DNA of 38,722 nucleotides, taken from SCTG01 sp036005325 (GTDB lineage Bacteria; Nitrospirota; Nitrospiria; Nitrospirales; NS-4). Under the pieces are notes generated by a model. The model was not told the DNA's origin. It searched no databases and saw only the letters and a program-made list of their open reading frames with translations. The position numbers were made by a program, and so were the translations under genes. Of this stretch, positions 12,331 to 20,232 are shown piece by piece (position 1 is the first letter of the stretch; the number at the start of each line of letters is the position of its first letter). Location: NCBI GenBank assembly GCA_036005325.1, contig DASYQR010000159.1:1-38722 (forward strand), given 5' to 3'.

Positions 12331-15236
12331 ACTTCTACGCATTCAGCAGTCTTCTGAACGGCATTGCCGCGACTGCTTTAGGCGCCTTCGTCTATTCACG
12401 GGCCCCTCGCGATCCCAAACATTTGTCTTACGCGTTGTTCTGTCTGAGCGTCTCCATCTGGAGCTGTTTCTACTTCGCCTGGCAACAGACGGAATCCAGG
12501 GAACTCGCTTTTTTGTTTATTCGTCTCCTCATGGCTGGGGCGATTCTCATTCCCATCGTCTATTTCCATCATATTCTGCTCTTCTTAGACCGTGTTAAGG
12601 ACCACCGGTTGTCACTGAGCCTTGGCTATCTGCTAGGGGCAATCTTCCTGGTCGCTGACAGCACGCCTTACTTTGTACAGGATCTTCAGGCCGCGATGGC
12701 GTTCCCATACTGGCCTAAACCGGGGATCTTCTTTCATGGCTATCTCATCTGGTTCGCAGCCTATGCCGTCTATTCAACGAACCTGATCATCAGCGAGTAT
12801 CGTAACGCCATTGGAATCCGTCGAACTCAGTACTTGTATCTCGCGATCGGGTCGGTCATCGGATACATCGGCGGCGCCACAAACTTCCCGCTCTGGTATG
12901 GCATTCCGATTCCCCCGGTCGGGACGATCTTGGTGTCGGTCTATGTGTCGATCATTGCCTATGCCATTCTCCGCTATCGTTTGATGGACATCTCCTTCGT
13001 CATCAACAAGGGGCTCGCCTCCAGTTTGCTGCTCACGTCGATCTTCGTGCCCGTCTATGCGGCTATCCTCATCAGCCAGCGGGCCACGCTCGATTCGATC
13101 GCGCCGTTGTTGGCGGGAACGCTGATCTTTTCCTCCGGGCTGTGGGTGGTCCTGAATAACTACAAGAAGATCGTCAATATTACCTTCGGCCTGATCTGTC
13201 TAGGAGCCTGCATCTGGTTGTTCAGTTTTTTTATGATCTACTCCACCTCCCATGAGGAGGCGGCTCTTTTCTGGGGAAAGTTTATTTACATTGGGATGGT
13301 CTATATCCCGGCCTTCTTCTATCACTTCTGTACGAGTATTCTAGGGCTCCAGGCGCATACCAAACGGATCTGGGCTAATTACCTCATCAGTACGCTCTTC
13401 CTCTTACTCATCCCTACGTCCTATCTCATCAATGGCCAGTATTCCTATTTCTGGGGTTACTATCCCAAGGCCGGCAGTCTTCATCCTCTGTTTTTAGTCT
13501 ACTTCTTTACTGTCAGCGCAGCTTCTCTGCGGAAGCTCTACCACGGAGGTTATCAGGCCAAGGAGGAGAGCCCTCCGCTTGAGGTAACAAGAAACAAATA
13601 TGTCTTCTGGGCCTTTGTCATCGGCTATCTCGCCTCCGCCGATTTTGCTCAATCCTACGGGTATGAGTTCTATCCCATGGGCTATCTCTTTGTGAGCCTT
13701 TGGGCCATGATCATTGCCTATGCCATTCTGAAGTACCAACTGATGGATATTGCCGCCATCAGGACCAGCGAGCAGGCCCTGCCGTATGGCCACGCGTTGG
13801 TGCTTATCCCCGCCTACGTCGTTATCTTGCTGCTGATCCGGTTGTTTACAGGATCCATGCAGTACGTATTGGCCGGAACCCTGGTTGCCACGTTCTTGAT
13901 CTTTTCCGGGATTCTCGTGAATCTACAGAAAATGACTGAAAAAGCGGTGGGAAAGGCCCTGTTCAGAAAAACCCACGATGCCTATGAAACTCTCTCAACA
14001 TTTTCCAAAGCTCTAGTGAGGATACTCGACCTGAAAACGCTTACCGAGGAGATCGTCCGGACGCTGGTCAAGGTCATGGGGATCAAGAGCGTGACGCTGT
14101 ATCTCCTCGATAAAGAAAAGAATGTCTATGCTCCGGTGTCCTCCTCCGGCCTGATAGGGGAGGACGTGGCCGAGCGCCGCCTTGCCGCATCTGATCCCTT
14201 GCCTCACAATCTCGAGAAGATGCAGATCATCCTGGTCAGAGAAGAACTGGAACACGTTCTGCCGATGAACAGAGCGCACTCCCTCATCGCCACTCTTCAC
14301 GCGATGGGAGCGGACGTGTGCATTCCATTCATCAACAAAAATGCCCTGGTCGGCTTCTGCGTCCTGGGCTCCAGAACGGCACACGAAATGTATTCCGACC
14401 AGGATCTCAGCCTCCTGACGACGCTGGCGCAGGCCACCGCCATCGCGCTGGACAACGCCGTCCTCTACGAGGAATTAAAACGCTCGCAGACTCTGGTCCG
14501 GCGGTCCGACCGTCTGCGTTCTCTGGAGACCATCGCCGGGGGCTTTGCGCACGAAATTCGCAACCCTCTGACCTCCATCAAGACGTTCATCCAGCTCACG
14601 CCGGAACGCAAGGACGACCCGGAGTTCATCGGCCATTTCAGCACCGTAGTCGCCGAGGACGTGGCTCGGATCGAGCGGTTGATCCAGGAAATCCTGGATT
14701 ACGCCCGGTACATGAAACCCAAGTTCATGGAAGAGGACGTTAATGACGTGGTGGCGTCCTGTCTGTATTTTGTGAGGATCAAAGCAGATACCAAGTCCGT
14801 CTTCGTTCAGCAGGATTACGCACGGGAACTGCCGCATGTCACCCTCGATCGTCAGCAAATCAAACAGGTCCTCCTCAACCTGCTCCTCAATGCCATCGAG
14901 GCGATGAACGGGGACGGAGGCCGGCTGATCGTGAAAACGCATCGGCTCGCCAAATCACCAGACGACACCTGGGTCCAGATTGAAATCGGGGATACCGGCT
15001 GCGGCATCGCGCCTGCCGATCTGGACCATATCTTCGATCCGTTTTACACGACCAAGCATTCCAGCGAGGAGCGGGAAGGCACAGGGCTGGGCCTGACGAT
15101 CGCTCACCAGATCGTCCAAGAGCACGGCGGACACATCACCGTGGAGAGCGCGCTGGGCAAGGGCACGACCTTCCTCGTGAACCTGCCGGTCAAGTTCGTC
15201 GCCGTGGCCTGCGCGAGCAAGGACAACGGGCTATGA
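12327..15236 (+). CDS. Sensor histidine kinase with apparently duplicated 7TM module and GAF domain
   Basis: This 969-residue membrane kinase begins with two successive multi-helix modules (about 1-235 and 265-500), each like the 7TM sensor of histidine kinases. Both end with nearly the same segment (SIIAYAILRYRLMDI and MIIAYAILKYQLMDI), followed by a pair of hydrophobic helices. A GAF-like domain (about 545-705) follows, then HisKA with FAHEIRNPL (phospho-acceptor His742) and a HATPase domain with NLLLNAIEAM (N box), GDTGCGI (G1), DPFYTTK (F) and GTGLGLTIAHQI (G2). It should autophosphorylate and signal to the regulator whose start overlaps its stop (ATGA at 15233). It resembles PrsK kinases of exosortase systems in layout, but no exosortase is seen here. 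The ligand is unknown. Confidence 0.9.
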   Translation: MNFYAFSSLLNGIAATALGAFVYSRAPRDPKHLSYALFCLSVSIWSCFYFAWQQTESRELAFLFIRLLMAGAILIPIVYFHHILLFLDRVKDHRLSLSLGYLLGAIFLVADSTPYFVQDLQAAMAFPYWPKPGIFFHGYLIWFAAYAVYSTNLIISEYRNAIGIRRTQYLYLAIGSVIGYIGGATNFPLWYGIPIPPVGTILVSVYVSIIAYAILRYRLMDISFVINKGLASSLLLTSIFVPVYAAILISQRATLDSIAPLLAGTLIFSSGLWVVLNNYKKIVNITFGLICLGACIWLFSFFMIYSTSHEEAALFWGKFIYIGMVYIPAFFYHFCTSILGLQAHTKRIWANYLISTLFLLLIPTSYLINGQYSYFWGYYPKAGSLHPLFLVYFFTVSAASLRKLYHGGYQAKEESPPLEVTRNKYVFWAFVIGYLASADFAQSYGYEFYPMGYLFVSLWAMIIAYAILKYQLMDIAAIRTSEQALPYGHALVLIPAYVVILLLIRLFTGSMQYVLAGTLVATFLIFSGILVNLQKMTEKAVGKALFRKTHDAYETLSTFSKALVRILDLKTLTEEIVRTLVKVMGIKSVTLYLLDKEKNVYAPVSSSGLIGEDVAERRLAASDPLPHNLEKMQIILVREELEHVLPMNRAHSLIATLHAMGADVCIPFINKNALVGFCVLGSRTAHEMYSDQDLSLLTTLAQATAIALDNAVLYEELKRSQTLVRRSDRLRSLETIAGGFAHEIRNPLTSIKTFIQLTPERKDDPEFIGHFSTVVAEDVARIERLIQEILDYARYMKPKFMEEDVNDVVASCLYFVRIKADTKSVFVQQDYARELPHVTLDRQQIKQVLLNLLLNAIEAMNGDGGRLIVKTHRLAKSPDDTWVQIEIGDTGCGIAPADLDHIFDPFYTTKHSSEEREGTGLGLTIAHQIVQEHGGHITVESALGKGTTFLVNLPVKFVAVACASKDNGL

Positions 15237-16648
15237 AAAAACGAATCCTGGTCGTTGATGATGAACCGGCGATTGTCACCTCCTTGAAGATGACGTTAGA
15301 GCCGACGCACGAGGTTCTCTCCGCCGCGACCGCCCAGGAGGGCGTCGACCGGTTCCGGCAGGAGACTCCGAACCTCGTGCTCCTCGACCTGATCCTGCCC
15401 GGCGCCGATGGGCTCAAGATTCTGGAATTGATGCGGTCGGAAGACCCCAGCGTGCCCGTGATCATGCTTACCGCCATCAAAACGGTCAAAACCGCCGTGG
15501 ATGCCATGAAAATCGGGGCTGCCGATTACGTCACCAAGCCGTTCGATATCGAAGAGCTTCGCCTCGTCGTGACCAAGACGCTGGCCACACAAGAGCTTGA
15601 ACAGGAGGTGCGCTATCTCCGCGCGCAGGTCGCCAATTCCTACAGTTTCCATAACCTCGTGGGAAAGAGTCCGGCCATGCGTGAGATTTACTCCAAGATC
15701 GAGCAAGTCGCCGATACACGCGCGACCGTTCTGATCACCGGCGAGAGCGGGACCGGCAAGGAGTTGGTCGCACGGGCCCTCCACTACAACAGTGTGCGGA
15801 AGGACGGCCCGTTTATGGCCATCAATTGCGCCTCGATCCCCGACACCCTGATTGAGAGCGAACTGTTCGGGCACGAGAAGGGCTCCTTCACGGGCGCGCT
15901 GGCGCGCCGCGTCGGCAAGGTCGAGCTTGCGCACGGCGGGACGCTCTTCCTCGATGAAGTCGGAGATCTCGGCTCCCCGACGCAAGCCAAAGTGCTCCGG
16001 TTCTTGCAGGAACGGGAGTTCATTCGAGTCGGCGGCACGCAGACGATCAAAGTGAACGTACGGATCATCGCCGCGACCAACAAGGTCCTGGAAGACCTGA
16101 TCCGCCGCGAGGCGTTCCGGGAGGATCTGTACTACCGGATCAATGTGGTCTCGCTTCACCTGACGCCCCTGCGGGACCGACGTGAAGACATCCCGCTCCT
16201 GGTCAAGCATTTTCTGACCAAGCGGCAGGAAGCGGAAAAAAGCGCGCCCCTGGAGATCTCAAAAGAAGCGTTGGAGATCCTGACCAGGTATAATTGGCCT
16301 GGCAACGTCCGGGAGCTTGAGAATGTGCTCGAGCAGGCCAGCGTCTGGTGTCAGGGGGGGACGATCGCTCCGGACCACATTCCGATGACGCTCCGGGCCA
16401 ACGTCAGCGAGGCCCTCTTGCGCGAACACACGCTCGGCGGGAGCCTCTCGCTCGAAAAGGCGGTCCAGGAATTTGAACGGGAGCTCTTGCTGGAGGCCCT
16501 GGTGCGAACCGGTTACGTGCAGACCCACGCCGCAACGATGCTCGGCATCACCAGACGGATGCTCAAGTACCGGATGGACATGCTGGGTATCAAGGGAGCC
16601 GACGTTCCAGCCACAGCAGCCCCCAAAGAAAGCACACGAGAGAACTAG
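15233..16648 (+). CDS. NtrC-family sigma54-dependent response regulator
   Basis: This is a 471-residue activator. The receiver domain (1-120) has acceptor Asp52 in LLDLILPGADG and Lys102 in VTKPF. The AAA+ domain (about 140-375) has Walker A GESGTGKE (170-177), the sigma54 loop as GSFTGA (217-222, with Ser in place of the usual Ala of GAFTGA), Walker B GGTLFLDEVGDL and arginine fingers around FREDLYYRINV. The Fis-type helix-turn-helix (about 425-460) has HAATMLGITRRMLKYRMDMLGI. It opens sigma54 promoters after phosphorylation, most likely by the overlapping kinase. Likely targets within sight are the sigma54 matches at 10012-10027 and 16912-16927. The GSFTGA loop exists in other members and should not abolish function. 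Confidence 0.93.
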   Translation: MKKRILVVDDEPAIVTSLKMTLEPTHEVLSAATAQEGVDRFRQETPNLVLLDLILPGADGLKILELMRSEDPSVPVIMLTAIKTVKTAVDAMKIGAADYVTKPFDIEELRLVVTKTLATQELEQEVRYLRAQVANSYSFHNLVGKSPAMREIYSKIEQVADTRATVLITGESGTGKELVARALHYNSVRKDGPFMAINCASIPDTLIESELFGHEKGSFTGALARRVGKVELAHGGTLFLDEVGDLGSPTQAKVLRFLQEREFIRVGGTQTIKVNVRIIAATNKVLEDLIRREAFREDLYYRINVVSLHLTPLRDRREDIPLLVKHFLTKRQEAEKSAPLEISKEALEILTRYNWPGNVRELENVLEQASVWCQGGTIAPDHIPMTLRANVSEALLREHTLGGSLSLEKAVQEFERELLLEALVRTGYVQTHAATMLGITRRMLKYRMDMLGIKGADVPATAAPKESTREN

Positions 16649-16665
16649 CGCTCACGACGTCGGAA

Positions 16666-16681
16666 TGTGCATTTTTGTACA
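16666..16681 (+). promoter_or_regulatory. Putative activator site, motif copy 2
   Basis: TGTGCA-TTTT-TGTACA has the same half-site layout as 9740-9755 and lies about 245 bp upstream of the sigma54 promoter match at 16912. Confidence 0.45.
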
Positions 16682-16746
16682 GCCTGAGAGAAAACAGACC
16701 AAGAAAAATTTATCAACTATTTGAAAATAATGAAAAAAACCACAAC

Positions 16747-16762
16747 TGTTCATTTTTGCTCA
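16747..16762 (+). promoter_or_regulatory. Putative activator site, motif copy 3
   Basis: TGTTCA-TTTT-TGCTCA lies 81 bp from copy 2 and about 165 bp upstream of the sigma54 promoter match, a normal distance for enhancer-type binding. The rest of the AT-rich gap 16649-16979 holds no visible gene. Confidence 0.45.
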
Positions 16763-16911
16763 ATATCCCACTTGAAATGACATACTGTCTTCCATTTAAT
16801 TACCCCCTTTACACTTAAGAATGACTATGGTTTGATAGTGGCGCCTAGCAGGTAAAGGAATACGTCGCGCTTGCAAAGGGTTAGGTCACGGGCAGTCGGT
16901 CAGGAGAAAGA

Positions 16912-16927
16912 CGGCATAGCGGTTGCA
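16912..16927 (+). promoter_or_regulatory. Putative sigma54 (-24/-12) promoter for the HD-GYP gene
   Basis: CGGCATAGCGGTTGCA has GG at 16913-16914, GC at 16925-16926 and a full TTGCA at -12. It differs from the general consensus mainly at the first base. The expected start is near 16938, about 42 bases before ATG 16980. The GGCAT of the -24 box is shared with the promoter at 10012. Confidence 0.65.
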
Positions 16928-16979
16928 AGAGAAAACAAAGAGCATGGCGCCTAAGAGCGATGTAGGACAGTAGGAATTT

Positions 16980-18020
16980 ATGCAAGCCGCGATCACCACA
17001 GTCAACATTCCCTACGAACGGAGACAGCCAGGCGCGCCCGACGTATCCCACAAACCATCCCTGCTCATCGTGGACGACGAGTTCGGTCCGCGCGAAGCCC
17101 TCAAGGTTATCCTTCGTCCTTTCTTCACGATCTATTCGGCCGGTACCGGCGCGACGGCTCTGCAGATTCTGAAAGAACAACAGATCGACTTGGTGACCCT
17201 GGATCTCAAGCTCCCGGACAGGCATGGGACGGACCTCCTGCAGGAGATCAAACGCGACCAGGAGAACGTGGAGGTCATCATCATCACCGGATACGGAAGC
17301 CTGAAGTCCGCCATGGACGGCATCCGCTACGGCGCCTCAGGTTATCTGCAGAAGCCGTTCAACGTCACGGAGTTGGTTGAGCTCACCAACCATTGCCTTG
17401 AGAAGAAGCGCCGCCTCGACGGCCTGCGCGATGTCTTGAGAACATTCGGCGGCTTGTGGGAGAGGGGAGCAGACCAAAACGCGGCCTGGAAGAATCTGTC
17501 ACGCTTGCTCGCAGCCAAGAACCCTGATCTGGTCAGCCATTCCGAGCGCGTAAGCTTCTATTCCTCCCTCATGGCCGAGCACCTGGGGCTGCCCTCCGAA
17601 GAGTGTGAGGCCGTCAAGGTCGGCTCGTGGCTGCATGATATCGGCAAGGTCTGCATCGACCCGCGCATCCTCGCAAAATCCGCTTCGCTCGACGCCCAGG
17701 ATTGCGAGCTGATCAAGTGCCATGCCGAAATCGGCGCCCGCATGGTGCAGTCGCTGCCGTTCCACCCCTCGGTCAGTCAAATCATCCGACACCACCATGA
17801 GCAATATAACGGCGCCGGGTATCCTGATGGATTGAGCGGAGACGACATCCCCTGCCTTGCGCGGATCGTTTCTCTCGCCAATACGTTCGTGAATTTGACC
17901 GCGGGCGAACAGAGTCAGGAGTCCATGGCTCTCGACGACGCCAAGACCTATATCCGGCACCAAGCCGGAGAGCTCTTCGATCCTGCCCTGTCCGAGATCT
18001 TCCTGAAGATCGTCCGCTAA
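16980..18020 (+). CDS. Response regulator with degenerate HD-GYP domain
   Basis: This is a 346-residue protein. The receiver domain (about 26-140) has VDDE, acceptor Asp75 in TLDLKLPD and Lys125 in LQKPF. The HD-GYP-type domain (about 170-345) has HSERV (His187), LHDIGK (His219-Asp220, Lys223), HAEIGARM (His248), HHHEQYNGAGYPDGLSG (His271-273) and a GYP triplet. HD-GYP enzymes hydrolyse cyclic-di-GMP with a two- or three-metal centre. Here the late motif normally reading D-x-x-D-A-L-T appears as SLANTFVNLT, so the metal-binding aspartate is Asn301, and activity may be lost or altered. It would fit with the upstream PilZ fusion as a c-di-GMP circuit (inference). A sigma54 promoter match precedes it. 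It converges on rel with a 14-bp gap. Confidence 0.9.
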   Translation: MQAAITTVNIPYERRQPGAPDVSHKPSLLIVDDEFGPREALKVILRPFFTIYSAGTGATALQILKEQQIDLVTLDLKLPDRHGTDLLQEIKRDQENVEVIIITGYGSLKSAMDGIRYGASGYLQKPFNVTELVELTNHCLEKKRRLDGLRDVLRTFGGLWERGADQNAAWKNLSRLLAAKNPDLVSHSERVSFYSSLMAEHLGLPSEECEAVKVGSWLHDIGKVCIDPRILAKSASLDAQDCELIKCHAEIGARMVQSLPFHPSVSQIIRHHHEQYNGAGYPDGLSGDDIPCLARIVSLANTFVNLTAGEQSQESMALDDAKTYIRHQAGELFDPALSEIFLKIVR

Positions 18021-18034
18021 CCCCCAGCGAACCA

Positions 18035-20227
18035 CTACTTCGTCCCCTGCCAGCTCCGCACGCGGCGCGCCTGCAGTACCCCGTCGATCTTCTCGATGGC
18101 CTTGACCACGCGGTCCACATGCGCCGTGTTCTGCACTTCGACGATGAAGTCGAGCAGGGCCTTACGGTCCTCCCGCGTCGTGATCTCGGCCCGACTGATA
18201 TTCGCTTCGGCGTTGGTGATGGCCGCAGAGACGTTCGCCAGCATGCCCGGCTTGTCGAGCGTCAAGACGGAGATCTTCACAGACACGGTCGTAGCCTGCG
18301 TCGTGTCCCAATCCACGTCCACCAGTCGCGCCTTGTCATAGTCAAGCGCATCCAGGTTGGGGCAGTCCGCAGTGTGAATCGTCAACCCACGCCCACGGGT
18401 GATATACCCGATGATCCGATCGCCCGGCACCGGCTCACAACACTTGGACAGATGCATCATGAGGTCGTGGACACCCTTAACCTTGACGCCCTTTTCATCG
18501 GCGGTCGGAACGCGCTTCGCGCCCGCCTTCTCCTCGACCTCCGCGGCCGCGCCGGCGGCGACGAGCCGCCCGCCTTCCTCCACACACAACCGGTTGGCAA
18601 CGTGGATGGCGGAGACCCGGCCATAGCCGATGGCCGTGAACAATTCATCAACGCCGGGCAAGCCTGACTCCTTCGCGACGTCCTGGATTCGGGAGGTCTT
18701 GAGCAACGGGCCCAAGGCAGCGTCATGCCGCCGCAGCTCCCGCTCCAGTAGCCGTTTGCCGACTTCCAGGCTCCGCTTGGCCTCTTCCACCCGCAGCCAA
18801 TGCTTGATCTTGTTCTTGGCACGCGGCGTCTTGACGAACTTGAGCCAGTCCCGATGGGGCACCTGGGTGGAGGCGGTGATGACCTCGACCGTGTCACCGC
18901 TCCGCAGCTGATGCTTGAGCGGAACCATCTTGCCGTTGACCTTGGCCCCGCTGCAGTGATCGCCGACCTCGGTATGGATGGCGTAGGCGAAGTCGATCGG
19001 CGTCGCGCCCTTGACCAGCTCCTTGACCGCGCCCTTGGGCGTAAAGACGTAAACCACGTCCGAATAGAGGTCCAGCTTGACCGACTCCATGAACTGGCGG
19101 TTGTCGGTCAGGTCCTGATGGGATTCAAGGAGCTGACGCAGCCACGTGAAGACGCGCTTCTCCGTCTCATCGATCTCGCCCTGCTCCTTGTACGTCCAGT
19201 GCGCCGCGATGCCTTCCTTGGCGATCCGATGCATCTCGTGGGTCCGGATCTGGAACTCCACGTGTTCGCCCTTCGGTCCGACCACGGTGGTGTGCAGGGA
19301 CTGGTAGTGGTTGGATTTGGGAACGCCGATGTAGTCCTTGAAACGGCCGGGGACCGGCCGCCAGAGCGAATGGATGAGGCCCATGATGGCATAGCAGTTC
19401 ATCTGGGTATCGGTGATCACCCGGATAGCGGTGAGGTCGTAGACTTCTTCGAAGGAAACCTTCTGTTTCTCCATCTTCTGATAGACGGAGTACAGGTGCT
19501 TGGAACGGCCGGCCATCTCACCCACAAGCCCATGCTCGGCCAGCTTGGCCCGTAGGACACCGATGACCTCCTGAATGTACTGCTCCCGCTCCTCGACTAG
19601 CTGGGTCACCCGCTCGGCCAGCGCCGCGTAGACGTCCGGCTTCAGCGCCTTGAAGCACAGATCTTCCAGTTCCGCCTTCATCCAGCCGATCCCGAGACGA
19701 TTCGCCAGCGGGGCATAGATTTCGAGGGTCTCTTGAGCGACTTTTTGCTGATGCGCAGGGCTCAGATGCTCCAGCGTGCGCATGTTGTGCAGGCGGTCCG
19801 CAAGCTTGATCAGGATGACCCGGACATCGTCGGCCATCGAGATAAGCATCTTGCGGAAGTTCTCGGCCTGCTTCTCCTCATAACTCTTGAAGTGGATCTG
19901 GCCGATCTTGGTGACACCGTCCACGAGGCGGGCGACGTTCTTGCCGAATTCTTCCTCGATCTGCGCCTGCGTGCAGACCGTATCCTCGACCGTGTCGTGG
20001 AGAAGACCCGCCACGATGGCCGGCACGTCCAGCTTCAATGCCGCCAGGACCTCGGCCACGGCCAGCGGGTGCTTGAGGTACGGCTCGCCGGAGCGGCGGA
20101 CCTGGCCTTCGTGGGCCCGGGCGGAGAAATCGTATGCCCGTCGGATCAGGTCCACCTGCGCATTCGGGTTGTAGCGCTGGACCTGTTCGATCAGATCATG
20201 CACGCTTGTCGCCGCTGTGGTCGCCAT
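18035..20227 (-). CDS. rel: Bifunctional (p)ppGpp synthetase/hydrolase (Rel/SpoT)
   Basis: This 730-residue protein has the full long-RSH architecture. The HD hydrolase domain (about 40-190) has HPLAVAEVL, LLHDTVEDT and KLADRLHNMRTL. The synthetase domain (about 230-360) has GRSKHLYSVYQKM, YDLTAIRVI, KDYIGVPKSNHYQSLHTTV and VEFQIRTHEMH. The TGS domain (about 395-460) has VFTPKGAVKELVKGATPIDFAYAIHTEVGD, and the C-terminal ACT domain starts near 650. It makes and degrades the alarmone (p)ppGpp in the cytoplasm. Both catalytic centres look intact. It is 5 bp downstream of recJ, with which it shares an operon, and probably uses the promoter at 21993-22021. Confidence 0.95.
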   Translation of the reverse strand: MATTAATSVHDLIEQVQRYNPNAQVDLIRRAYDFSARAHEGQVRRSGEPYLKHPLAVAEVLAALKLDVPAIVAGLLHDTVEDTVCTQAQIEEEFGKNVARLVDGVTKIGQIHFKSYEEKQAENFRKMLISMADDVRVILIKLADRLHNMRTLEHLSPAHQQKVAQETLEIYAPLANRLGIGWMKAELEDLCFKALKPDVYAALAERVTQLVEEREQYIQEVIGVLRAKLAEHGLVGEMAGRSKHLYSVYQKMEKQKVSFEEVYDLTAIRVITDTQMNCYAIMGLIHSLWRPVPGRFKDYIGVPKSNHYQSLHTTVVGPKGEHVEFQIRTHEMHRIAKEGIAAHWTYKEQGEIDETEKRVFTWLRQLLESHQDLTDNRQFMESVKLDLYSDVVYVFTPKGAVKELVKGATPIDFAYAIHTEVGDHCSGAKVNGKMVPLKHQLRSGDTVEVITASTQVPHRDWLKFVKTPRAKNKIKHWLRVEEAKRSLEVGKRLLERELRRHDAALGPLLKTSRIQDVAKESGLPGVDELFTAIGYGRVSAIHVANRLCVEEGGRLVAAGAAAEVEEKAGAKRVPTADEKGVKVKGVHDLMMHLSKCCEPVPGDRIIGYITRGRGLTIHTADCPNLDALDYDKARLVDVDWDTTQATTVSVKISVLTLDKPGMLANVSAAITNAEANISRAEITTREDRKALLDFIVEVQNTAHVDRVVKAIEKIDGVLQARRVRSWQGTK

Positions 20228-20232
20228 GGTCG

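Noticed and set aside
12327..16648. PrsK/PrsR exosortase regulatory pair
   Set aside because: The domain layout is similar, but no exosortase, PEP-CTERM protein or EPS genes are present, so I keep the general family names.
16649..16979. Possible attenuator or small RNA in the AT-rich gap
   Set aside because: No stem with a T-tract or promoter-terminator pair could be found; the sigma54/enhancer reading explains it better.
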